From assembly GCA_013152475.1 (NCBI GenBank), contig JAADGH010000239.1, positions 62,001 through 126,000 on the forward strand: 64,000 nt of DNA, in the 5' to 3' direction. The stretch is from Planctomycetota bacterium. Its GTDB lineage: Bacteria > Planctomycetota > Brocadiia > JAADGH01. Each line of letters begins with the position of its first letter. Positions within the stretch are counted from its first letter, which is position 1. The notes under the pieces are model-generated. The model was not told the origin of the DNA. It searched no databases and saw nothing but the letters and a program-made list of their open reading frames with translations. Both the position numbers and the translations under genes were made by a program. Shown here in pieces: positions 16,176-23,430 of this stretch.

Positions 16176-17036
16176 TCAGCGCCGGTAGTTCCATTTGCTG
16201 TTGCCGTACTTCTGCTTCACGAGATCAACGGCGATCTTTTGCTCTTCCTCGGATAATTGCCCCCGCTCAAAGCTCACACCGAAGACGCTCTCGAAGGCCG
16301 TCGTCACCGCAGGCACCACGTCCTCAAACTTCACTTTCCTTTTCGCCTCACGGCGGACGGACGTCATTTGTCCGTCACAGGCGGTGTCTCTGATGGGCAT
16401 CGACCCGTGCTGGAGAATGGCTCTTCTCGACCGTCGCTGTGCACTGCCGAGGATCTTCTTCTCCCCCACCACAAGGTCCGCTTCCGCCTCGCGCCCCGAA
16501 CAGAAGAAAGGCGCCGGGGAGTGCCGGCTCTGCCACAGCGCCGCCATGGCCGTGCCAATCGCAGCGAGGTCGTCCCCCTCACCCTGGATTCCACCTGCGC
16601 CCATCGCAACCTGCCCGGCCTTTGTCCTGGGCGCGGTCCCGTTGATGTCGATGGGTGAGTCCTCGCGCTTAGCGACCCATCGCGGCTTTGCCGCCACATT
16701 CAATTGGTGCAGCGCGTTGGACATGGCCTCGTGAATCGCATTGTAGAGGGAAGGCCGGGTGATCGAATCGCCCCTGCCCACCACGACCGAGTAGGTGAAG
16801 TCCCCGTCGTGACAGATCGCTCCCCCGCCGGTAATCCGCCGAAAGACGGGATAGTCGGGAACCGCTGCCGAGTGGGCCGGCTGGAAGTATCCGATCGAGA
16901 TCGCAGCGGGACTCCAGCCATACAGCCGAAGCGTCGGCAGCTCGAAGGCCGGGTCAAAGCACATCAGCATGGCCTCGTCGACGGCCATGTTCTGCGCGGG
17001 CGTCCCCTTCTCGTCGATTAGCAGTCGCCATTTCAT
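16176..17036 (-). CDS. lplA: Lipoate-protein ligase A family protein
   Basis: 286 residues. The lipoyl/biotinyl ligase fold is shown by PTLRLYGWSPAAISIGYFQ, the RRITGGGAICHDGDFTYSV lipoyl-AMP loop and the catalytic lysine segment VVGEKKILGSAQRRSRRAILQHGS. ATG 17036 has GAGAGGT upstream; an earlier frame start adds 11 implausible residues. It ends the operon that encodes the glycine cleavage system, whose H protein needs lipoylation, giving a direct functional reason for the linkage. It could use free lipoate or transfer octanoate (LipM-like); the sequence does not decide. Confidence 0.88.
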   Translation of the reverse strand: MKWRLLIDEKGTPAQNMAVDEAMLMCFDPAFELPTLRLYGWSPAAISIGYFQPAHSAAVPDYPVFRRITGGGAICHDGDFTYSVVVGRGDSITRPSLYNAIHEAMSNALHQLNVAAKPRWVAKREDSPIDINGTAPRTKAGQVAMGAGGIQGEGDDLAAIGTAMAALWQSRHSPAPFFCSGREAEADLVVGEKKILGSAQRRSRRAILQHGSMPIRDTACDGQMTSVRREAKRKVKFEDVVPAVTTAFESVFGVSFERGQLSEEEQKIAVDLVKQKYGNSKWNYRR

Positions 17037-17049
17037 GATGATATACCTC

Positions 17050-18642
17050 TCAGGTCCCCCGCGCCTCACTGCAAGACCTCACAAAGCGTCCCGGCATCTC
17101 GCCGGTCGCCCGCCCGTTCTCAATTACAACTTGTCCCCCGATGATAACATGCGTGATCCCCGCCGGATACTGAGCCGGGTCCTCGTAGGTCGCACGGTCA
17201 ATGATCGTATCCGGATCAAAGATCACAATGTCCCCCCGCTTGCCCGGTTCGATGCGCCCCCGGTCCGATAGCCCCAGACGGTCTGCCGGATTGGACGTCA
17301 TCTTCCGGATGGCCAGTTCGAGCGGAAGCACGTTCTCCTGCCGGACATACCTGCCCAGGATACGCGGGAACGTCCCGTAGAGCCGGGGATGGCACTTGCC
17401 GCCGTGGATGCCATCAGTACCGACCATACCAAAGGGCGCCTTCATTATCAAGCGAACGGACTCCTCGCTCATGGAGAACGCAACCATCCCCGCGCGCCCG
17501 TGCTCCTCGACCAATACGTCGAACACGGCATCTACCGGGTCGCACCCGCGGATTCGGGCGATCTCTTCAATGGTCTTGCCCTCGATCCCCTTGTTCGCCT
17601 CCGAGGCCACCGAGCTGAGGAGCACCTTGTCCCAGGAGTATTTCAGCATGTTCTCGCCGCCTCGCGCCATTTCCCCTGCAACGCGCTGCCGCGTGCCCGC
17701 GTCTTGCAGACGGGCCAGCATCGTCTCCAGACCGCCTTCACGGACCCAGTTCGGGATCAGGGCGGAGAGACCGGTGCTGCCGGCGGTGTAGGGGTACTGG
17801 TCGAAGGTCACATCCAGGCCCTGCTCGCGGGCCTCGTAGATCCGCCCCAGCGCTCGCTCGATGAGCGGGTAATTTTCCTCGCCTGTAACCTTCAGATGGA
17901 CGATGTGCAAGGGCGCGCCGGACCGCTCCGCAATCCCAATGCTCTCTTCGACGGCCTCGATCAGTCGCACGCCCTCGTTCCGCATGTGCGTGGCGTAGAT
18001 CCCGCCATATTGAGCGACCACCTTGCAGAGCTCGGACAGCTCGTCGGCATTGGCGTACAACCCCGGCGTATAGATCAGGCCGCTGGACATGCCAAACGCC
18101 CCGGCCTCCATCCCCTCGCGCACGTAGTCTTTCATCCGCCCAAGCGCGGCGTCGGTCACCTCGACATTTCCCATCCCCAGCACGGCGATGCGGATGGTGT
18201 TGTGGCCGATGAGGCCGCCGACGTTGTGGGCAAAGGGGGTCGCCTCCATCCGCGAGACCAAGTCGCCGTAGCTGCGCCAGGACCAGTCCAGGTCGGCCTC
18301 GCCCAGGACACCGGAGTTCTTGAGCTCGGGGATCACGTGCTCCGTCAACGGAGCAAGGGAAAAGCCACATCCGCCGATCAGCTCCGTAGTCACCCCCTGT
18401 CGCGTTTTCGCGATTGGGAAGGGATCGGCAAGAATCATAAGATCGGAGTGACTGTGGATGTCGATGAACCCGGGGGCCGCCACACAGCCGGAGGCATCGA
18501 TCACGACCGCATCCGCCGGCGGCTGGACTTCACCCACAGCTTCTATGCGGTCGCCGACGACCAGCACATCCGCACGAAATCCCTTCTCCCCCGAGCCGTC
18601 TATAACTGTGCCGTCTTTGATATGGAGTTTCGTTTGGTTCAC
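17050..18642 (-). CDS. N-acyl-D-amino-acid deacylase (D-aminoacylase family)
   Basis: 530-residue amidohydrolase. N-terminal metal motif GFIDIHSHSD, active-site Cys region IGGCGFSLAP, MSSGLIYTPG, ATHMRNEG, LHIVHLKVTGEENYP and the late GTDGIHGGKCHPRLYGTFP match D-aminoacylases and the related N-acyl-D-glutamate/aspartate deacylases. It sits between gcvPB (16-base gap) and lplA (13-base gap), an unusual position for this enzyme. It would release D-amino acids from N-acyl forms or process dipeptides; the actual substrate is unknown. Confidence 0.88.
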   Translation of the reverse strand: MNQTKLHIKDGTVIDGSGEKGFRADVLVVGDRIEAVGEVQPPADAVVIDASGCVAAPGFIDIHSHSDLMILADPFPIAKTRQGVTTELIGGCGFSLAPLTEHVIPELKNSGVLGEADLDWSWRSYGDLVSRMEATPFAHNVGGLIGHNTIRIAVLGMGNVEVTDAALGRMKDYVREGMEAGAFGMSSGLIYTPGLYANADELSELCKVVAQYGGIYATHMRNEGVRLIEAVEESIGIAERSGAPLHIVHLKVTGEENYPLIERALGRIYEAREQGLDVTFDQYPYTAGSTGLSALIPNWVREGGLETMLARLQDAGTRQRVAGEMARGGENMLKYSWDKVLLSSVASEANKGIEGKTIEEIARIRGCDPVDAVFDVLVEEHGRAGMVAFSMSEESVRLIMKAPFGMVGTDGIHGGKCHPRLYGTFPRILGRYVRQENVLPLELAIRKMTSNPADRLGLSDRGRIEPGKRGDIVIFDPDTIIDRATYEDPAQYPAGITHVIIGGQVVIENGRATGEMPGRFVRSCSEARGT

Positions 18643-18658
18643 TGCGGGTCCTCGGCTG

Positions 18659-20119
18659 CTACGTGGCGGTGTGAATGGGATAGCTCATCCAGCGCAGGTC
18701 CAGTTGCCGTGCGGCTCGGACCTCGTCCAGTCGTCGCACGCACTGGCTGCGCGGGGCGTCCAGGACGTTCCGGGGGTCTTCGTCGATCTCCTCCGCAATC
18801 GCGCGCAACGCGTCGGCAAAGGCGTCAAGGGTCTGCTTCGACTCGGTCTCGGTCGGCTCGATCATCAGTGCTTCCGGCACAATCAGGGGGAAGTAGACGG
18901 TCGGGGGATGGAAGCCAAAATCAAGCAGGCGTTTCGCAATGTCCAGCGCCCGGGCGCCGGTTTTCTTCTGCGGGGATGCGGAAATGACGAACTCGTGCAT
19001 ACACCGATGGCCGTAGGGTATTTCATAAACATCCTTCAGGCGATACAGGAGGTAGTTCGCGTTGAGGATGGCATTCTCGGAGACGCGCCGCAGCCCGTCC
19101 GGGCCCTGCATCAGGATGTAGGTATAGGCCCGAATCAGGACGCCGATGTTGCCCCAGAAGCAGCGGACCTTGCCGATGGCCTTCGGCCGGTCCCAGTTGA
19201 GGCGATATTTGTTGCCCTCCTTCTCGACCACGGGCACGGGAAGGAAAGACGCCAGCCGCTCGCACACGGCGATCGGCCCCGCACCCGGGCCGCCTCCACC
19301 GTGGGGAGTTGAGAAGGTCTTGTGGGGGTTGTAGTGCATCACATCCACCCCAAAGTCGCCCGGGCGGACGATCCCGAGGATGGCATTCATGTTCGCCCCA
19401 TCGAGGTAGACCAACCCACCCGCCTCGTGGACCCGATCCGTGATCTGCTTGATGTTCCGGTCGAAGAGACCGAGGGTGTTCGGGTTGGTGATCATCAGCG
19501 CGGCGACGTCGTCGCTGAGCAGTTTCTCCAGGTGCCGAAGGTCCACGCCGCCGTCCGAGTCGGACTTGAGTTGGACGGTTTCATAGCCGCAGATGACGCT
19601 GCTGGCGGGGTTGGTGCCATGCGCGGAGTCGGGGATCAGTATCTTCGTGGGTCTCCGGCCTTGGTCGTCGTGGTATGCCTTGATGACCATCAAGCTCGTC
19701 AGCTCACCATGCGCGCCGGCGGCGGGCTGAAGGGAGACCGAGTGCAGCCCCGCAATCTCGGCAAGGAAGCGCTCCAGTTCGTAGAGCAATTGCAACATGC
19801 CCTGCGCGGAGGAGTCGGGCTGGTACGGGTGCAACTCGGCAAAGGAGGGTAGGGATGCGGCGACTTCGTTCACCTTGGGGTTGTATTTCATCGTGCACGA
19901 GCCGAGGGGGTAGAATGTCGAGTCGACCCCGAAGTTGCGCCCCGAGAGTTCGGTGAAATGGCGCACAACATCCAGCTCGCCGAGGCACGGAAGGTTCGGC
20001 GGCGCGGGACGAAGAAACTTCTCCGGGATCCTCTCGCCAACCGGTCCGGCCGGCACGTCGCACTTCGGCAACGACCAGCCTTTTCGTCCCGGGCGACTTT
20101 TTTCGAAGATAACGTCCAT
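18659..20119 (-). CDS. gcvPB: Glycine dehydrogenase (decarboxylating) subunit 2
   Basis: 486-residue PLP-binding half of the split P protein. The internal aldimine lysine is K267 in HYNPHKTFSTPHGGGGPG; other family blocks are YPLGSCTMKYNPK and PAAGAHGELT. It pairs with GcvPA to decarboxylate glycine and load aminomethyl groups onto GcvH. The two-gene form is typical of many Firmicutes, Thermotogae, archaea and PVC/candidate-phylum bacteria. 15 bases downstream of gcvPA. Confidence 0.95.
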   Translation of the reverse strand: MDVIFEKSRPGRKGWSLPKCDVPAGPVGERIPEKFLRPAPPNLPCLGELDVVRHFTELSGRNFGVDSTFYPLGSCTMKYNPKVNEVAASLPSFAELHPYQPDSSAQGMLQLLYELERFLAEIAGLHSVSLQPAAGAHGELTSLMVIKAYHDDQGRRPTKILIPDSAHGTNPASSVICGYETVQLKSDSDGGVDLRHLEKLLSDDVAALMITNPNTLGLFDRNIKQITDRVHEAGGLVYLDGANMNAILGIVRPGDFGVDVMHYNPHKTFSTPHGGGGPGAGPIAVCERLASFLPVPVVEKEGNKYRLNWDRPKAIGKVRCFWGNIGVLIRAYTYILMQGPDGLRRVSENAILNANYLLYRLKDVYEIPYGHRCMHEFVISASPQKKTGARALDIAKRLLDFGFHPPTVYFPLIVPEALMIEPTETESKQTLDAFADALRAIAEEIDEDPRNVLDAPRSQCVRRLDEVRAARQLDLRWMSYPIHTAT

Positions 20120-20134
20120 TCGTCTCTCGCTGTG

Positions 20135-21475
20135 CTACTTCACATCGGCCAGCGCCGTCGCCAGCGCATCGATCTCATTTCGGGTGCGCTTTTCCGTAAC
20201 GGAGACAAGGAGGCAGTCCTTCATTTTGGAATCAAATCGGCCCAGCGGCAGACCCGCCAGGATGCCTTTGGCCAAGAGCACCTCGCACACATCCCTGGCA
20301 TCCATGGGACAGCGGATGACAAACTCCTTGAAGAACGCCGCGGAAAACACCGGCTCGAAACCCTCAATCCCCGCGATCCGCTCGCAGGCATAGTGGCTCT
20401 TCTGAAGACAGAGTTCTGCCACCTCCCGCAGGCCCTCCGGCCCCATGAGGCACAGGTATACCGTCGCGCGCAGGGCGTTCAGCGCGTGATTGGTACAGAT
20501 GTTCGACGTCGCCTTCTCCCGGCGGATGTGCTGCTCTCGCGTCTGGAGCGTAAGCACAAAACCAGGGGCCCGGTCCACGTCCACCGTCCGGCCGATGATG
20601 CGGCCGGGCATCTTGCGAACGTAATTCTTATGGCACGCCATGAAGCCGAACGACGGGCCGCCGTAGCACTGGGGAATCCCCAGGGGTTGCCCATCGCCGA
20701 CAACGATGTCGGCATGGCACTCGCCGGGTGGAAGCAGAAGGGCCAGAGAGATTGGATCGACGCACGCGATGCAGAGCGCTCCGAGTCTGTGCGCCGCCGC
20801 CGCAACCGCCTTAACGTCCTCGACACACCCGAGGAAGTTCGGGCTCTGCACGACTACAGATGACACGTCCTGTTCGTCTCCGTCCGTGACGGCCGCCGGA
20901 TCGCAAACACCGCCCTTCATCGGAATGGTGTGGATCGTCATGCCCGAATTCTTCAGGTAGGTGGCAAGCACCTGCCGGTATTCGGGATGCAGCGTCGCGG
21001 GAACGAGGACCTTCGTGCGCTCGTTGATGCTCCGCCCCATGAGGACGGCCTCGGCCACGGCACTGGCGCCGTCGTACATGGAGGCGTTCGACACATCCAT
21101 CGCCGTGAGGTCACAGATCAAGCTCTGGTATTCGTAGAAGGCCTGAAGCAGCCCTTGGCTGGCCTCGGGTTGGTACGGCGTGTAGGCGGTATAGAACTCC
21201 GAGCGCATGACGATCTTGTCAATCGCAGCGGGGATGAAGTGATCCCAGCATCCGCCACCGAGGAATGAGATCAGTCCCTGCGCGGACTGGTTTCGGCGGC
21301 CGAGTCGGTCGAGATGCTTCAGAACCTCAAATTCGGACAGGGCCTCCGGCAGGTTCAGCGCGCCATCCAGTTTCAGGTCGGCGGGGATGTCAGCGAACAG
21401 GTCCCCGATCGCCTCGACGCCGATGGCATCGAGCATGGCCTTCTGGTCGTCCGGGGTGTTGAGGATGTAAGGCAT
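20135..21475 (-). CDS. gcvPA: Glycine dehydrogenase (decarboxylating) subunit 1
   Basis: 446-residue non-PLP half of the split glycine decarboxylase. Start YILNTPDDQKAMLDAIG is the family N-terminus; also visible are FLGGGCWDHFIP, TAYTPYQPEASQG, DVSNASMYDGASAVAEA and the C-terminal cofactor-facing segment TSNICTNHALNAL. Normal length. Follows gcvH by 30 bases. Confidence 0.95.
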   Translation of the reverse strand: MPYILNTPDDQKAMLDAIGVEAIGDLFADIPADLKLDGALNLPEALSEFEVLKHLDRLGRRNQSAQGLISFLGGGCWDHFIPAAIDKIVMRSEFYTAYTPYQPEASQGLLQAFYEYQSLICDLTAMDVSNASMYDGASAVAEAVLMGRSINERTKVLVPATLHPEYRQVLATYLKNSGMTIHTIPMKGGVCDPAAVTDGDEQDVSSVVVQSPNFLGCVEDVKAVAAAAHRLGALCIACVDPISLALLLPPGECHADIVVGDGQPLGIPQCYGGPSFGFMACHKNYVRKMPGRIIGRTVDVDRAPGFVLTLQTREQHIRREKATSNICTNHALNALRATVYLCLMGPEGLREVAELCLQKSHYACERIAGIEGFEPVFSAAFFKEFVIRCPMDARDVCEVLLAKGILAGLPLGRFDSKMKDCLLVSVTEKRTRNEIDALATALADVK

Positions 21476-21505
21476 TGAAGTGGACCCGGCCTCTTCCGGC
21501 GATCC

Positions 21506-21892
21506 TTACGAGCTTTCCGATTCGGTCTTCTTCTCGTATTCCTCGGCCGTCATAAGAGAATCAAGCTGACTCAAATCGGTCGCTTCAATCTTGACCATCC
21601 ATCCGGACTGATAGGAATCTTTGCTGATGGGATCGAGGTCGTCGTTGAGGTCCGTGTTCACCTCGACCACCTTCCCATCCACGGGAGACACGAGTTCGGA
21701 CACGGCCTTGACAGACTCGATCTCGCCAAAAGCCTGCCCCGCCGTCACCTCTGCGCCGACCTCCGGCAACTCGATATAAACGAGGTCCGTCAGCTCATCG
21801 ACGGCATGCTGCGTGATGCCAATGGTCACCGTGTTGCCCTCTGCGCGGGCCCACTCATGGCTCTCTGCGTATCTCCGATCGTTGGGGTTCAT
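21506..21892 (-). CDS. gcvH: Glycine cleavage system H protein
   Basis: 128-residue lipoyl carrier. The lipoylated lysine is K62 in GEIESVKAVSELVSPVDG. Its ATG overlaps the gcvT stop codon by four bases (translational coupling). The final acidic tail (EKKTESESS) is short. It shuttles aminomethyl and reducing equivalents between P, T and L proteins; an L protein gene is not in this window. Confidence 0.95.
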   Translation of the reverse strand: MNPNDRRYAESHEWARAEGNTVTIGITQHAVDELTDLVYIELPEVGAEVTAGQAFGEIESVKAVSELVSPVDGKVVEVNTDLNDDLDPISKDSYQSGWMVKIEATDLSQLDSLMTAEEYEKKTESESS

Positions 21893-22962
21893 CGGGTCCT
21901 CCTGTAGAAAGGAATCGGCACGACCGTCGCTGGAACGTTTGACCCGCGTATGTCCACGACAAGCTCCGTGCCCTCGACAGCGAACTTCGTTTCCACTCTT
22001 GCCAGGGCAATGGTCTTCTCTAACGTCGGGGAGAAGGTGCCACTGGTCACTGTTCCTACCTTGCGCATATCCTTCAGTACCGGCATGTTCTCACGCGCAA
22101 TCTTGCGACCTTCGATCTCCAGCCCCACGACCTTTCGAATGGGTCCGTCAGCGGCAACGAGACGCATCCGGGCCGCGCCCAGGCAGTTTCGCCCTTCCAG
22201 ATCGACGGCCCATTCCAGTCCCGCCTCGAAGGGGTTTGTGTCGAGGCCCAGCTCGTGGCCGTAAAGCGGCAGGCCGGCCTCGATGCGCAGCGTGTCCCGG
22301 GCCCCCAGGCCTGTGGGAGCGGCGCCGAAGTCGATAAGACGGTCCCAAATCTCGTTGACATGCCCCTTGTCCACAAGGATCTCGAACCCGTCTTCACCGG
22401 TGTACCCCGTGCGCGCAATCAGCGCCCGCGTCTCGCCAACCTTGGCCGAACCGAAGGCAAACCGTTTCAGATCCGCCACCTTCGGACTGCACATCTTGCG
22501 CAAAATGCCTGCCGATACGGGCCCTTGCAGCGCTATCATCGCCAGATCGAACGTGAGGTCTTCGACCGTCACGTCCATGCCCTGCCGCTGTTCGTCGAGA
22601 ACGGCCACAACATTCTCACGATTCGACGCATTGACGACCAACAGGAAATAATCGGTGGATGCATAGACGATCAGATCATCCACGACCCCGGCCTTTTCGT
22701 TGCAGAGCAGGGAGTAGCGCGCCCGGCCCGGTTTCAGGCCCTTGATGCTCCGTGTCAGGATTCGTTCGAGCAGCCCCCCCCCATCCGAACCGGTGATGCG
22801 CAGCCGCCCCATGTGGCTCACATCGAAGACCCCCGCGTGCATACGCACATTCTTGTGCTCTTCGATAATGTTGCTGAAGAGCAGAGGCATGCTCCAGCCA
22901 TGGAAATCCACCATCCGCGCACCCCGGCGGATGTGGCTCTGGCTAAGGGGAGTTTCGCTCAT
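21889..22962 (-). CDS. gcvT: Glycine cleavage system T protein (aminomethyltransferase)
   Basis: 357 residues, full length. N-terminal MVDFHGWSMPLLF and DVSHMGRLRITG, the folate/aminomethyl site around TGYTGEDGFEILVD, and ARDTLRIEAGLPLYGHEL are diagnostic. It transfers the methylene to tetrahydrofolate and releases ammonia. First gene of the operon gcvT-H-PA-PB-dan-lplA. The leader after the promoter is only about 45 bases, leaving no room for a glycine riboswitch. Confidence 0.95.
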   Translation of the reverse strand: MSETPLSQSHIRRGARMVDFHGWSMPLLFSNIIEEHKNVRMHAGVFDVSHMGRLRITGSDGGGLLERILTRSIKGLKPGRARYSLLCNEKAGVVDDLIVYASTDYFLLVVNASNRENVVAVLDEQRQGMDVTVEDLTFDLAMIALQGPVSAGILRKMCSPKVADLKRFAFGSAKVGETRALIARTGYTGEDGFEILVDKGHVNEIWDRLIDFGAAPTGLGARDTLRIEAGLPLYGHELGLDTNPFEAGLEWAVDLEGRNCLGAARMRLVAADGPIRKVVGLEIEGRKIARENMPVLKDMRKVGTVTSGTFSPTLEKTIALARVETKFAVEGTELVVDIRGSNVPATVVPIPFYRRTR

Positions 22963-23012
22963 CGGTGATCCTCTGAAGTCATCTGCGGCGCCCCAGCTAA
23001 CGCAAAGGCGCT

Positions 23013-23042
23013 TTTATAGCACACATCAAGGCATCGTGTCAA
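23013..23042 (-). promoter_or_regulatory. Promoter of the gcv operon
   Basis: Minus-strand -35 TTGACA (23042-23037), 18-bp spacer, -10 TATAAA (23018-23013), start near 23006. Confidence 0.65.
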
Positions 23043-23302
23043 CTGCAAACTTCTGAGCGCGTGACCAGGGGTATGGGGCGAACACGAACGGGCCGCAAGG
23101 CCCAGGGACCCATGTGTCCGCCTCTGAGTGCGTGGGCCGACCCTACACCCCACTGAAGCGGGATCGGGAACATCCCCCAATGATGAGAAGATATGAGAAA
23201 ATTGTGGACGCACCCCCTGCCGGTGTGCCACGGCTTGCTTGCACGCCGTGCAAAGCCGCCGCCCATGGGGCCTTGCTGTAGCTTTTGCACGCGGCCGCCA
23301 TA
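23043..23302. other. Intergenic region between divergent gcv and sigma-54 activator units
   Basis: No convincing gene. It contains small hairpins (GGGCC-GCAA-GGCCC at 23090-23103; CACGGC...GCCGTG near 23229-23250) and text such as GGTGTAGGGTCGGCCCACGCACTCAGAGGCGG on the minus strand that resembles common noncoding intergenic repeats. Frames through it are low-complexity shadows. Confidence 0.45.
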
Positions 23303-23318
23303 TGTCGAAATTACGACA
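23303..23318. promoter_or_regulatory. Upstream copy of a TGTCGAAA-type palindrome
   Basis: TGTCGAAATTACGACA has perfect TGTCG/CGACA arms. It lies 33 bases upstream of the -35 box of the sigma-54 activator gene and matches the downstream copy at 13 of 16 positions. Confidence 0.5.
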
Positions 23319-23350
23319 CCTTCCCGCCGGCCCAGGACACGGCTTTCCGC

Positions 23351-23378
23351 TTGACATTTAGGCGAAAATGGCTATAAT
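23351..23378 (+). promoter_or_regulatory. Consensus sigma-70 promoter of the membrane sigma-54 activator gene
   Basis: Perfect -35 TTGACA (23351-23356) and perfect -10 TATAAT (23373-23378) with a 16-bp spacer. Confidence 0.75.
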
Positions 23379-23387
23379 CTGAATTTG

Positions 23388-23403
23388 TGTCGAAACTTCG
23401 ACG
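23388..23403. promoter_or_regulatory. Downstream copy of the palindrome, at the transcript start
   Basis: TGTCGAAACTTCGACG contains the perfect palindrome GTCGAA-AC-TTCGAC (23389-23402). Its position just after the -10 box suits a repressor operator. Confidence 0.5.
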
Positions 23404-23430
23404 AGTGGATGGGACGAGAGCCAAAATATC

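Noticed and set aside
17389-18987. Plus-strand frame of over 530 codons
   Set aside because: Antisense to the D-aminoacylase and gcvPB genes; composition is shadow-like.
22963-23012. Glycine riboswitch before gcvT
   Set aside because: The promoter places the transcript start near 23006, leaving a leader of about 45 bases, too short for the aptamer.
23039-23290. Small minus-strand ORF with Trp/Gly-rich text
   Set aside because: It overlaps the gcv promoter, has no ribosome-binding site, and its wording resembles translated intergenic repeat DNA.
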